Assembly: GCA_964570625.1 (NCBI GenBank)
Contig: CAZMYW010000022.1
Location: 1 to 64,000, forward strand
From: JBFLXB01 sp964570625
GTDB lineage: Bacteria > Nitrospirota > Nitrospiria > 2-01-FULL-66-17
DNA length: 64,000 bases
Reading direction: 5' to 3'
The notes under the pieces were generated by a model. That model saw only the letters and a list, made by a program, of their open reading frames with translations. It was not told where the DNA came from and did no database searches. Made by a program: the position numbers and the translations under genes. Numbering within the stretch: position 1 is the stretch's first letter; each line of letters begins with the position of its first letter. This document shows positions 32,522-41,115 of the stretch, one piece after another.

Positions 32522-33796
32522 ATGGCTGACGTGTCCCAGACGCGGCGTCCGGGTTCGAGCGCGCAGCGCGACGAGTTCGGCCTGATCCACCCCCGGCCGG
32601 ACGTCGCGCCGGATGATCGCGCGGTCCTCCGGACCGAGGAAATGCTGCTCAACATGGGGCCCCAGCACCCCAGCACCCACGGCGTGCTCCGCGTGGTGTT
32701 GGAGCTGGAGGGTGAACGCATCCTCAAGGCCACCCCGCACCTGGGCTATCTGCACCGCGGAACCGAGAAACTCGCCGAGGGCAAGACCTATCAACAGATC
32801 GTGACGTTGACGGACCGGCTCGACTACGTCTGCGCCATGACCAACAACTTCGCGTACGTCCGGGCGGTCGAAAAGCTGCTGGGGGTCACGGTGCCGCCGC
32901 GGGCGGAGTACGTCCGCACCATCGTCGCGGAGCTGCAGCGTATTTCCGGGCATCTGTTCTGGTTAGGCACCCAAGCGCTCGACATCGGTGCCATGACCGT
33001 GTTCTTCTATACGTTCCGCGAGCGGGAAATCCTGATCGAGCTGTTCGAGAAGCTCTGCGGCGCGCGCCTGACCTACAGTTACTACACGATCGGCGGGGTG
33101 AGCAACGACCTCACGCCCGAGATGATCGAGACCCTGCGCGTGTTCCTGAAGGCGTTTCCGGACAAGATCAGCGAGTACAACACGCTGTTGGAAACCAACC
33201 GGATCTGGCTCGCGCGCACCAAAGACGTGGCGGTGATTTCGGCGGAAGATGCGGTGGCGTACAGCCTCACCGGGCCCGCGCTGCGTGGCTCGGGCGTGAA
33301 CTACGATATTCGCAAGGCCGAGCCCTACGCGGCGTACGGCGACGTGGAGTGGGAGGTGCCGCTGGGCAAGAACGGCGACACCTACGACCGCTACTTCATC
33401 CGGATCGAGGAAATCCGCCAGAGCGCGCGTATCGTCAGCCAGTGCCTCGACAAACTCCCGGACGGACCGATCTCGATCGACGTGCCCGGCATCACGTTTC
33501 CGTCGAAGGACCGGGTGATGGTGGACATGGAGAGCCTCATCCACCATTTCAAGATGGCGTGTGAAGGGATCAAGGCGCCCAAGGGCGAAGTCTATTGCGC
33601 GACCGAGGCGCCGAAGGGCGAATTGGGCTTCTACATCAACAGCGACGGCGAGAACCATCCGTACCGGTTGAAGATACGGTCCCCCAGCTTCGTCCACCTG
33701 GGCGCGTTCGACCACATGGCGCGCGGATATCTCATCGCCGACATCGTCACGATTTTCGGCACCTACGACGTGGTGATGGGGGAGTGCGATCGGTGA
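32522..33796 (+). CDS. nuoD: NADH-quinone oxidoreductase subunit D
   Basis: A 424-residue 49-kDa subunit forming the quinone pocket with NuoB. Motifs include NMGPQHPSTHGVLR, GYLHRGTEKL and, at the end, DIVTIFGTYDVVMGECDR. The Arg in LHRGTEKL (Arg79) matches bovine Arg85, the residue dimethylated by NDUFAF7, and a gene of that methyltransferase family lies just upstream of the operon. ATG 32522 has GAGGGA upstream; GTG 32495 is an alternative. A family A repeat begins one base after the stop codon. Confidence 0.97.
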   Translation: MADVSQTRRPGSSAQRDEFGLIHPRPDVAPDDRAVLRTEEMLLNMGPQHPSTHGVLRVVLELEGERILKATPHLGYLHRGTEKLAEGKTYQQIVTLTDRLDYVCAMTNNFAYVRAVEKLLGVTVPPRAEYVRTIVAELQRISGHLFWLGTQALDIGAMTVFFYTFREREILIELFEKLCGARLTYSYYTIGGVSNDLTPEMIETLRVFLKAFPDKISEYNTLLETNRIWLARTKDVAVISAEDAVAYSLTGPALRGSGVNYDIRKAEPYAAYGDVEWEVPLGKNGDTYDRYFIRIEEIRQSARIVSQCLDKLPDGPISIDVPGITFPSKDRVMVDMESLIHHFKMACEGIKAPKGEVYCATEAPKGELGFYINSDGENHPYRLKIRSPSFVHLGAFDHMARGYLIADIVTIFGTYDVVMGECDR

Positions 33797-33797
33797 A

Positions 33798-33921
33798 GAG
33801 CCCGTCCATGAAAGGCCATCTGCGGCGTTGCCGCTGCGCTTCCGTTCCTCACGTACGGACCCGGTACGCTCCGGTACGGTTCTCGCGGCGCCTGGCATCT
33901 GGCGCTTTCCTGAACGGGCTC
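33798..33921 (+). repeat. Dispersed repeat family A, short form, inside the nuo operon (nuoD/nuoE)
   Basis: It runs GAGCCCGTCCATGAAAGGCC to TTTCCTGAACGGGCTC, with terminal inverted repeats (GAGCCCGT against GAGCCCGTTCAGG), and starts one base after the nuoD stop. The core is CTTCCGTTCCTCACGTACG then CGGTACGCTCCGGTACGG. It extends the nuoE reading frame backwards. Confidence 0.85.
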
Positions 33922-33950
33922 CGCTTTCGCGGTTGCTCAGAGAGACGCTG

Positions 33951-34472
33951 ATGCTGTCTGAGTCCGCCAAGGACAAGATTCGGGAGCTGTTTCCAAGGTA
34001 TCCCGACAAACGGTCGGTGATGTTGGCGGCGCTGTGGATCACGCAGGAAGAGAAGGGGTACGTCACCGAGGAGGCCATGGCTGACATCGCCGTGCTCCTG
34101 GAAGTGACCCCGGTGCAGGTCTACGAGACGGTGACGTTTTACACCATGTTCACCCTGCAGCCGGTCGGCAAGTATCTGATTCAGGTCTGCCGGACGCTCT
34201 CGTGCGCACTGGTGGGGGCGGGGAGCCTGATCCGCCATCTGGAGCAGCGGCTCGGGATCACGGTCGGCGAGACCACCGCGGACGGGTTGTTCACCGTAAA
34301 GAAGGTGGAGTGTCTGGCCGCTTGCGGTGCAGGGCCGATGATGCAGATCAACAATGAGTTCTACGAGTACCTCACGACGGACAAGGTGGACCGGATTCTC
34401 GATGATTTGAAGCGCGACGGCAGGTCGTCGCTGGCGTCGGGGCCGTTTTTGATCCCCTTACAAATGGCCTAA
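33951..34472 (+). CDS. nuoE: NADH-quinone oxidoreductase subunit E
   Basis: A 173-residue 24-kDa thioredoxin-fold subunit holding the [2Fe-2S] cluster N1a. The four ligands are seen as CRTLSC and CLAACGAGP. The helical N-terminus (LWITQEEKGYVTEEAMADIA) is typical. ATG 33951 is chosen: the open frame before it comes from the repeat. It belongs to the NADH-oxidising module with NuoF and NuoG. Confidence 0.96.
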   Translation: MLSESAKDKIRELFPRYPDKRSVMLAALWITQEEKGYVTEEAMADIAVLLEVTPVQVYETVTFYTMFTLQPVGKYLIQVCRTLSCALVGAGSLIRHLEQRLGITVGETTADGLFTVKKVECLAACGAGPMMQINNEFYEYLTTDKVDRILDDLKRDGRSSLASGPFLIPLQMA

Positions 34473-34479
34473 CGCGACC

Positions 34480-35781
34480 GTGCCCACGTACGAACCGGTT
34501 CTGTTGAAGAATATTCTGACCCCCGGCTATACCGGGGACCTGGCGGCCTACGAGCGCGCGGGCGGGTACCAGGCGATCCGCAAAGTGCTCAAGGAGCACC
34601 AGCCCGCGGAGGTCATCGAGCTGGTCAAGAAGTCCGGCCTGCGCGGTCGCGGCGGGGCGGGGTTTCCCACCGGCACGAAGTGGAGCTTCATTCCCCAAGA
34701 CCCGTCGCTGACCAAGTATCTGTGCGTGAACGCGGACGAGAGCGAGCCGGGGACCTTCAAGGACCGCGAGTTAATCGACCGCGACCCCCATCAGATGTTG
34801 GAAGGCACGTTGATCGCGGCGTATGCGATCGGGGCCAAGGTGGCCTACATCTATATCAGGGGCGAGTTCGCGCTCGGGGCGAAGGTGCTCGAACGGGCCC
34901 TCGACGAGGCGCGGGCGAAAGGCTACATCGGGAAGAATGTGTTCGGCAGCGGACGCGAGATCGAGGTCTGGCTGCATCGCGGCGCGGGCGCTTACATCTG
35001 CGGGGAGGAAACCGCGCTGATCGAGTCGATCGAAGGCAAACGCGGGTTGCCCCGCGCCAAGCCCCCGTTCCCGGCGATCAACGGGCTCTACCAGCGGCCC
35101 ACGGTGGTCAACAACGTCGAGACGCTGGCCAACCTGCCCCACATCATCAATCGGGGCGTCGAGTGGTTCACCTCGCTCGGGACGGCCAAGAGTCCGGGCA
35201 CGCGCATTTTCTCGATCAGCGGTCACGTCAAGCGCCCCGGCAATTACGAAGTCCCGCTCGGCATCCCGCTGCGCGAACTGATCGACGAACACGCCGGCGG
35301 CGTTCGGGATGGGCACCGCATCAAGGCCATCATCCCCGGCGGCGCGTCCGCCGCGTTCTTCACCCCAGACCATCTTGACGTGACGCTCGATTTCGAGGCC
35401 GTGGCGCAAGCGGGCTCGATGCTCGGCTCCGGCGGCGTGACGGTGATGGACGAGACCACGTGTATGGTGTGGGCCGCGTACAACCTCATGGGTTTCTTCG
35501 ACCACGAGTCCTGCGGCAAATGCACGCCGTGCCGGGAAGGCAGCACGTGGTTGTACACGATCATGGGGCGGATTGAACACGGCGAGGGTCGTCCCGAGGA
35601 TCTGGCGCAACTCGAGCACTTGTGCGGCAACATCGCGGGCAAAACCGTCTGCGCGTTCGGCGACGCCGAAGTCGCGCCGATCTTGAGCACGCTCAAGCAC
35701 TTTCGCGACGAATACGACGCGCACATCCGCGAAAAACGCTGTCCAATGGGTGAGCGCGCGTTGGCGCACGCAGGGCAGTAA
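34480..35781 (+). CDS. nuoF: NADH-quinone oxidoreductase subunit F
   Basis: A 433-residue 51-kDa subunit that binds NADH, FMN and cluster N3. The NADH/FMN site is GLRGRGGAGFPTGTKW and NADESEPGTFKDR, and the [4Fe-4S] motif is ESCGKCTPCREG with a later Cys in EHLCGNIAGKTVC. GTG start seven bases after nuoE. It is the enzyme's electron entry point. A divergent paralogue lies at 54146-55444. Confidence 0.97.
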   Translation: MPTYEPVLLKNILTPGYTGDLAAYERAGGYQAIRKVLKEHQPAEVIELVKKSGLRGRGGAGFPTGTKWSFIPQDPSLTKYLCVNADESEPGTFKDRELIDRDPHQMLEGTLIAAYAIGAKVAYIYIRGEFALGAKVLERALDEARAKGYIGKNVFGSGREIEVWLHRGAGAYICGEETALIESIEGKRGLPRAKPPFPAINGLYQRPTVVNNVETLANLPHIINRGVEWFTSLGTAKSPGTRIFSISGHVKRPGNYEVPLGIPLRELIDEHAGGVRDGHRIKAIIPGGASAAFFTPDHLDVTLDFEAVAQAGSMLGSGGVTVMDETTCMVWAAYNLMGFFDHESCGKCTPCREGSTWLYTIMGRIEHGEGRPEDLAQLEHLCGNIAGKTVCAFGDAEVAPILSTLKHFRDEYDAHIREKRCPMGERALAHAGQ

Positions 35782-35798
35782 CCGGTGACGAGGCGGAC

Positions 35799-38474
35799 AT
35801 GACGATGCAGACCGCAGTGACAACCAACATGGTGACGCTGACGATCGACGGGCAGTCGGTGACGGTGCCGAAAGGCACGTTGCTGATCGAGGCCGCGAAG
35901 CACGCGGGCGTGGACATTCCGCACTTCTGTTATCACCCGAAATTGAAACCGGACGCCAATTGCCGGATGTGTCTGGTTGAGATCGAAAAGTCGCCGAAAC
36001 TCCAGACCTCCTGTAACCTGCCGGTGACCGACGGGATGGTGGCGTCAAGCCAATCGCCCAAAGTCGCGGAGGCGCGCGCGGGCGTGCTGGAGTTCATCCT
36101 CGCGAATCACCCGCTGGATTGCCCCATTTGCGACAAGGGCGGAGAGTGCCAGCTTCAGGACGAATCCCACGCCTACACGCCGAACTACAGCGCGTTTCGC
36201 GAAACCAAGCGTTTCTTTGAAAAGGAATACTTCGGCCCGCTGATCGACAAGGAGATGACGCGCTGCGTCCAATGTTTGCGGTGCGTGCGCTACTGCGATG
36301 AGATCGTGGACTCGCGGGCCCTGGGCTCGCGCGACCGCGGGAGCTCCCTCCAGATCGGCGCGCAGGTCGGTCATGACCTGGACTGTGAATTCTGCGGCGG
36401 GTGTATCCAGATCTGTCCGGTCGGCGCGCTGACCAGCCGAGTCGCGATGTACGACTATCGCCCCTGGCAGCTCAAGAAGGTCGAGACCATCTGCCCGCAT
36501 TGCGGCGACGGCTGCCAGCTCAAGGTAGAGAGCCGGGACAACGTGGTCCTGCGGATCACCTCCGACCACGGCCGAGGCCGCAACAACGGCGATCTGTGTG
36601 CCAGGGGGTACTTCGGGTTCGACGTGGTGAATCATGCCGACCGGCTGCGCAAGCCCCGTATTCGTCGCGACGGGCGATTGGTCGAGACCTCGTGGTTCGA
36701 GGCCAGTGCCTTGGTGGCGAAGCGCCTGGCCGTGGTCAAGACGCAGTTCGGCGGGGCTGCGATCGGCGGTGTCATCTCGGCGCAAGCGCCGAACGAGGAC
36801 GTGTACCTCTTTCAGAAATTCATGCGGCTCGTGTTGGGCAGCCCGCACGTGGACAGCACGGCGCGTCTGGGCCATCACAACGCGGTCGCCGCGCTGCGCG
36901 AGATCGTGGGCCACGCGCGGATGACCGTGTCGTACGAAGAGATCGACCGCGCTCAGACGATCGTGGTGGTCGGCGCGGATCTCACCGAAACCAATCCGGT
37001 GTTGTCGTACCGCGTCAAACACGCGACGCGGATGGCCGACGCGGCGCTGGTCACGATCGGGCGGTACGGCGCCAACCCGGGCACGTTCGTCAGCAATCTG
37101 GTAAACCGCGCCACCCATCCCCTGATCGCCAAGCCGGGCCGGGAACGCGCGGTAGTGCTGGGGATGCTCAAGGCCGTGATCGAGTCCGGGAAAACCGACG
37201 CCGCGTTGCCGGCGGCCTATCTCGACCGCGTTCGCCAATTGGCGGGTCGCGTGACCTGGGAGACGATCGCCGCGCAGAGCGGCGTGTCCCGGCAGGCGAT
37301 CGAAGCGGCGGCCGTCGTGTATACGTCCGCCGAGCGCGCCGTCATCCTGTTCGGGCGAGATGTGGTGCGCTCCACCGACGCGCTGGATACGATTCGGCTG
37401 ATCGCGGATCTGGCGATCGCGGCCGGGAAGCTGACCACCCCTGGATGCGGCATCGGCCCGGTGTGTGACGAAGCCAACGATCAAGGCGCGGTGGAACTGG
37501 GCGCGACCCCGGAATACCTGCCGGGATTGGCTCCGGCCGACGATCCCAAGGCCCGCCAAGCCATGGGGGCGTTGTGGAAAGACGAGCTGCCCGCAGGGCC
37601 CGGTTGGACCATGATGGACATGCTGGAGCAGGCGCGCGCGGGGCGCCTCAAAGCGCTGTACCTCGTGGGCGAGGACCCGCTGGGCGATCTGCCCGCGTCG
37701 GCCGACGTGCGAGGGGCGCTGGCCAAGCTGGAACTGCTGATCTGCCAGGATTCGTTCGTCGGACCGTCGGCGGAGTTCGCACACGTGTGTTTGCCGTCCG
37801 CGACCTTCGCGGAGAAAGACGCGAGCTGGACCAATCAGGAAGGCCGGGTGCAGCGGGGTAAACAACCGGTGGAGTTGGCGGAACAGGCGCGTCCCGATAC
37901 GGAAATTTTCTCGGAGATCGCGGGGGCCATGGGGTATCCCCTGGACTATGCCGGTCCGCGGGACGTCGCGGCCGAGATCGCGCGCGTGGCGCCCGCGTTC
38001 GCACCCAAGGGTGCGAACGTTCACCCCGGGGCCGTGATCCGCTCGGTCTTGGACGGCTACTTGGCGGGAGGACACACGCGGGACGTGGAGCGACGGTTCG
38101 CGTTGGCCGCGACGCCGGATGGGACGTCCGAGTATCCGTTCCACCTGACGATCACGCGGTCGTTATTCCGATCCGGCGCGTTGCTCGCGCGATCCGAGGC
38201 GTTGGCCAAGGCGCCGTACCAGGGGATGTTACTGGTTCACCCCGACGACGCGGTGCGACTTCGCGCGGGCGACGGATCAACCGTGCGCCTGCGATCCCGG
38301 CTGGGGTCGGCGAGCGTGAAGGTCCGGGTGAGTTCCAAGGCGCGGCCCGGACAGGTGTTGTTTCCCGAGCACTATGCGGACGCGGTGCGCGACCTGGTGC
38401 CGGTGGACGTCGATGCCGTCACGCGCGTGCCGGTGTTCGGGAGCACGGCGGTGGCGGTGGAGATCGAACGATGA
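35799..38474 (+). CDS. nuoG: NADH-quinone oxidoreductase subunit G, with an extra ferredoxin cluster motif
   Basis: An 891-residue 75-kDa subunit. In order: plant-type [2Fe-2S] N1b (FCYHPKL, NCRMCLVE), the His-Cys3 [4Fe-4S] motif HPLDCPICDKGGEC, CVQCLRCVRYC, then CEFCGGCIQICP (Cys196, 199, 202, 206), a further motif CPHCGDGC with a later Cys in LCARG (N7-like), a molybdopterin-oxidoreductase-like body and a C-terminal MopB-type domain (LVHPDDAVRLRAGDG). E. coli-type NuoG lacks three of the four cysteines of the CEFCGGCIQICP block, so this subunit probably holds one more [4Fe-4S] cluster, as in formate dehydrogenase and hydrogenase relatives. Confidence 0.95.
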   Translation: MTMQTAVTTNMVTLTIDGQSVTVPKGTLLIEAAKHAGVDIPHFCYHPKLKPDANCRMCLVEIEKSPKLQTSCNLPVTDGMVASSQSPKVAEARAGVLEFILANHPLDCPICDKGGECQLQDESHAYTPNYSAFRETKRFFEKEYFGPLIDKEMTRCVQCLRCVRYCDEIVDSRALGSRDRGSSLQIGAQVGHDLDCEFCGGCIQICPVGALTSRVAMYDYRPWQLKKVETICPHCGDGCQLKVESRDNVVLRITSDHGRGRNNGDLCARGYFGFDVVNHADRLRKPRIRRDGRLVETSWFEASALVAKRLAVVKTQFGGAAIGGVISAQAPNEDVYLFQKFMRLVLGSPHVDSTARLGHHNAVAALREIVGHARMTVSYEEIDRAQTIVVVGADLTETNPVLSYRVKHATRMADAALVTIGRYGANPGTFVSNLVNRATHPLIAKPGRERAVVLGMLKAVIESGKTDAALPAAYLDRVRQLAGRVTWETIAAQSGVSRQAIEAAAVVYTSAERAVILFGRDVVRSTDALDTIRLIADLAIAAGKLTTPGCGIGPVCDEANDQGAVELGATPEYLPGLAPADDPKARQAMGALWKDELPAGPGWTMMDMLEQARAGRLKALYLVGEDPLGDLPASADVRGALAKLELLICQDSFVGPSAEFAHVCLPSATFAEKDASWTNQEGRVQRGKQPVELAEQARPDTEIFSEIAGAMGYPLDYAGPRDVAAEIARVAPAFAPKGANVHPGAVIRSVLDGYLAGGHTRDVERRFALAATPDGTSEYPFHLTITRSLFRSGALLARSEALAKAPYQGMLLVHPDDAVRLRAGDGSTVRLRSRLGSASVKVRVSSKARPGQVLFPEHYADAVRDLVPVDVDAVTRVPVFGSTAVAVEIER

Positions 38475-39517
38475 CGGGACTGGGACAAATCGTGGTGATC
38501 TTGTTGACGATCGGCGTGGTGATGGGCACGGTCCTCATCCACGTCGCGTACTTGACCCTTGCGGAGCGGAAAGTGTTGAGCTGGATGCAGGACCGCATGG
38601 GGCCGATGGAGGTGGGGCCGCATGGATTGTTGCAACCCATCGCTGACGGTATCAAGCTCCTCCTGAAAGAGGACATCATTCCCAGCGGCGCCAACAAGAT
38701 CATTTTCACGCTGGCTCCGATCCTGTCGCTGATTCCCGCGTTGATCGGCTTCGCGGTGATCCCGTGGGGAGACGGCGAGTTGACCCTCACGCTCCCGCTG
38801 ATCGGCGACGTCACGCTTCGCCCGTTTATCACGGACCTGAACATCGGCGTGTTGTACCTGCTGGCCCTTTCGTCGGTGGGCGCGTACGGGATCCTCCTCG
38901 GCGGGTGGTCCTCCAACAGCAAGTACTCGCTGCTCGGAGGGTTGCGATCCGCCGCGCAGGTGATCAGCTATGAGCTGGCGCTGGGGATGTCGTTGGTCGG
39001 GTGTATCTTGCTCGCGGGGTCGCTGTCGCTGGTCACGATTACGCAGGCACAAGCGGGCGGCTTCTGGCACTGGTACGCGTTTTCGCTGCCGTTCCCGCAG
39101 ATCGTCGCGCTGGTGCTCTACACCATTGCGGCCATTGCCGAAACCAACCGGCTGCCGTTCGACCTGCCGGAGGCTGAAAGCGAGCTGGTGGCCGGCTTTT
39201 TCACCGAGTACAGCGGGATGCGGTTTGCGTTCTTTTTCTTGGCCGAATATGGAAACATGATTCTGGTGTCGTGTATCGCGGCCGTGATGTTTCTCGGCGG
39301 GTGGCACGCGCCGTTTCCGTTCTTGGACTTCGTTCCCGGCGTCGTGTGGTTTCTGCTCAAGGTTTACGCGTTCCTATTTTTCTTCATCTGGATTCGCGGG
39401 ACCCTTCCTCGGCTGCGGTACGACCAGTTGATGACGTTCGGCTGGAAGGTGATGATCCCGCTGGTCTTGGCGAACATTCTGATTACCTCCATTGCCGCGT
39501 ACTTCTGGATGAACTAG
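38471..39517 (+). CDS. nuoH: NADH-quinone oxidoreductase subunit H
   Basis: A 348-residue membrane subunit with eight or nine spans that forms part of the quinone channel. Signatures are ERKVLSWMQDRMGP, GLLQPIADGIKLLLKE, ETNRLPFDLPEAESELVAGF and FFIWIRGTLPRLRYDQLM. The ATG overlaps the nuoG stop as ATGA. A long-form family A repeat begins two bases after its stop codon. Confidence 0.97.
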   Translation: MTGLGQIVVILLTIGVVMGTVLIHVAYLTLAERKVLSWMQDRMGPMEVGPHGLLQPIADGIKLLLKEDIIPSGANKIIFTLAPILSLIPALIGFAVIPWGDGELTLTLPLIGDVTLRPFITDLNIGVLYLLALSSVGAYGILLGGWSSNSKYSLLGGLRSAAQVISYELALGMSLVGCILLAGSLSLVTITQAQAGGFWHWYAFSLPFPQIVALVLYTIAAIAETNRLPFDLPEAESELVAGFFTEYSGMRFAFFFLAEYGNMILVSCIAAVMFLGGWHAPFPFLDFVPGVVWFLLKVYAFLFFFIWIRGTLPRLRYDQLMTFGWKVMIPLVLANILITSIAAYFWMN

Positions 39518-39519
39518 GG

Positions 39520-39688
39520 GAGCCTGTTCATGAAGGACCATCTGCTGCGTTGCCGCTGCGCTTCCGGTGCTCACGTACGCATTCAGTACGCTGCGCTTCG
39601 GTGCTCGTGGCGCCATGCGACCCACCTTCAAGGATCGAAACGCCGGAAGTCCCCGAAGGGGGCATCTGGCCCGTTCCTGAACAGGCTA
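39520..39688 (+). repeat. Dispersed repeat family A, long form, inside the nuo operon (nuoH/nuoI)
   Basis: It runs GAGCCTGTTCATGAAGGACC to GTTCCTGAACAGGCT. Besides the family core it holds a block of about 50 bases (CGACCCACCTTCAAG, later GGAAGTCCCCGAAGGGG) shared with the copy at 6013 and, in part, with family B. It starts two bases after the nuoH stop. Confidence 0.85.
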
Positions 39689-39730
39689 CGAGAACCCATC
39701 GGTCGGACTCTCCGGTAGCGAGGCTTCGCT

Positions 39731-40282
39731 ATGTCGCTTTCGAACGCGGTGAATAAAGTCTTTTTTGGCGAGATTCTCAGAGGACTCTCGCTGACCTTCA
39801 GCCACCTGTTCCACAAGCCCATCACCCAGCAGTATCCGCATGTCAAACCTAAGTTGCCCGACGGATACCGCGGGATCATGTCGCTGTTGCGGTACGACGA
39901 CGGCACCGAGCGCTGCGTGGGGTGCGCGCTCTGTGAGATCGCGTGTCCCTCCGGCGTGATCAAGGTCGTCAGTGCTGAGGAGCCTGGTCGGCCGCTCAAT
40001 CGCTATGCGGAGACGTATACCTTCGACGTGACGCGTTGCGTGTTCTGCGGGTTTTGCGTGGACGCTTGCCCGGTGGACGCGCTGGCGATGACCAAGGAAT
40101 TCGAGTGGGCGTCCGGGAACAAGCGGACGCTGTTTCTCGACAAAGACCAGTTGCTCACCATCGGAGACCGGTGTTTCCCGGTCCGCGAGAAGAAGCCCGC
40201 GTACCTGGGCTCGATCGAGGGAGACTGGTACCTGGCCAAGGTCAAGACTAACCGGTATCCCGAACACACCGAGACCGATTGA
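39731..40282 (+). CDS. nuoI: NADH-quinone oxidoreductase subunit I
   Basis: A 183-residue peripheral subunit with two [4Fe-4S] clusters (N6a, N6b): CVGCALCEIACP and CVFCGFCVDACP. An amphipathic N-terminal helix (residues 5-30) anchors it to the membrane arm. It passes electrons from NuoG to NuoB. It starts 43 bases after the repeat, and its stop overlaps the nuoJ start. Confidence 0.96.
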   Translation: MSLSNAVNKVFFGEILRGLSLTFSHLFHKPITQQYPHVKPKLPDGYRGIMSLLRYDDGTERCVGCALCEIACPSGVIKVVSAEEPGRPLNRYAETYTFDVTRCVFCGFCVDACPVDALAMTKEFEWASGNKRTLFLDKDQLLTIGDRCFPVREKKPAYLGSIEGDWYLAKVKTNRYPEHTETD

Positions 40283-40785
40283 TGGCTCCGATCCTGTTCT
40301 TCTACTTCGGCGCGATGGTGGTGGGGACCGCGACGCTGGTGGTGACGCTGCGCAATCCCGTATACAGCGCGATGTCGCTGCTGATCATGTTCTTTCACGT
40401 GGCGGGATTGTTCGTCCTGCTGAACGCCGAGTTCATCGCCGCGATCCAGGTACTGGTGTATGCCGGCGCGATCCTTGTCCTCTACCTGTTCGTGGTGATG
40501 CTCTTGAATCTCAGGCGCGAGGAACGGTATCACCAGCAATATCTGTTGGGGGCGTTCTTGGGGGCGGTGATCCTGACCGAACTGGTGTTGGTCTTGTTCC
40601 GCACCAGGTTTCAGCCGGCGTTCGGCTCCTACACGCCCGAGCAGATCCAAACGATCGGCAACACCGAAGCCGTCGGCAAGGCGCTGTTCACCACGTACCT
40701 CCTCCCCTTCGAGGTCGCGTCGCTGGTGTTGCTTGCGGCCATGATCGGCTCGATTGTACTGGCAAAACGCGTGGTCCAGCCCTGA
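40282..40785 (+). CDS. nuoJ: NADH-quinone oxidoreductase subunit J
   Basis: A 167-residue membrane subunit with five spans. The family segment VYAGAILVLYLFVVMLLN (third span) is clear and includes the pi-bulge region linked to proton coupling. ATG 40282 overlaps the nuoI stop (TGATG), and its own stop overlaps nuoK in the same way. Confidence 0.95.
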   Translation: MAPILFFYFGAMVVGTATLVVTLRNPVYSAMSLLIMFFHVAGLFVLLNAEFIAAIQVLVYAGAILVLYLFVVMLLNLRREERYHQQYLLGAFLGAVILTELVLVLFRTRFQPAFGSYTPEQIQTIGNTEAVGKALFTTYLLPFEVASLVLLAAMIGSIVLAKRVVQP

Positions 40786-41087
40786 TGGTGCCACTCTCTT
40801 ATTATCTCGCGCTCTCCGCCGTGTTGTTCGTGATCGGCGTGGTGGGCGTGTTGATCCGAAAAAATGTCATCATCATCCTGCTGTCGATCGAACTCATGCT
40901 CAACGCGGCCAACATCAATTTTGTGGCGTTTTCCCACTACCTCCAGGACATCACCGGCCAAGTGTTCGTGTTCTTCGTGATGACGGTGGCGGCCGCCGAG
41001 GTGGCGATCGGCTTGGCCATCATCATCGCCTTGTACCGCAACCGTTCAACCATCAACGTCGAAGACATCAATTTGATGAAATGGTGA
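40785..41087 (+). CDS. nuoK: NADH-quinone oxidoreductase subunit K
   Basis: A 100-residue subunit with three membrane spans, homologous to mitochondrial ND4L. The two conserved membrane glutamates are in LLSIELMLNAANINF and VAAAEVAIGLAIIIALYR. The start overlaps the nuoJ stop as TGATG. It sits between the quinone module and the antiporter-like subunits. Confidence 0.96.
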   Translation: MVPLSYYLALSAVLFVIGVVGVLIRKNVIIILLSIELMLNAANINFVAFSHYLQDITGQVFVFFVMTVAAAEVAIGLAIIIALYRNRSTINVEDINLMKW

Positions 41088-41115
41088 TGTCCTCGTTGCG
41101 TCCGGAAAATCCGTA

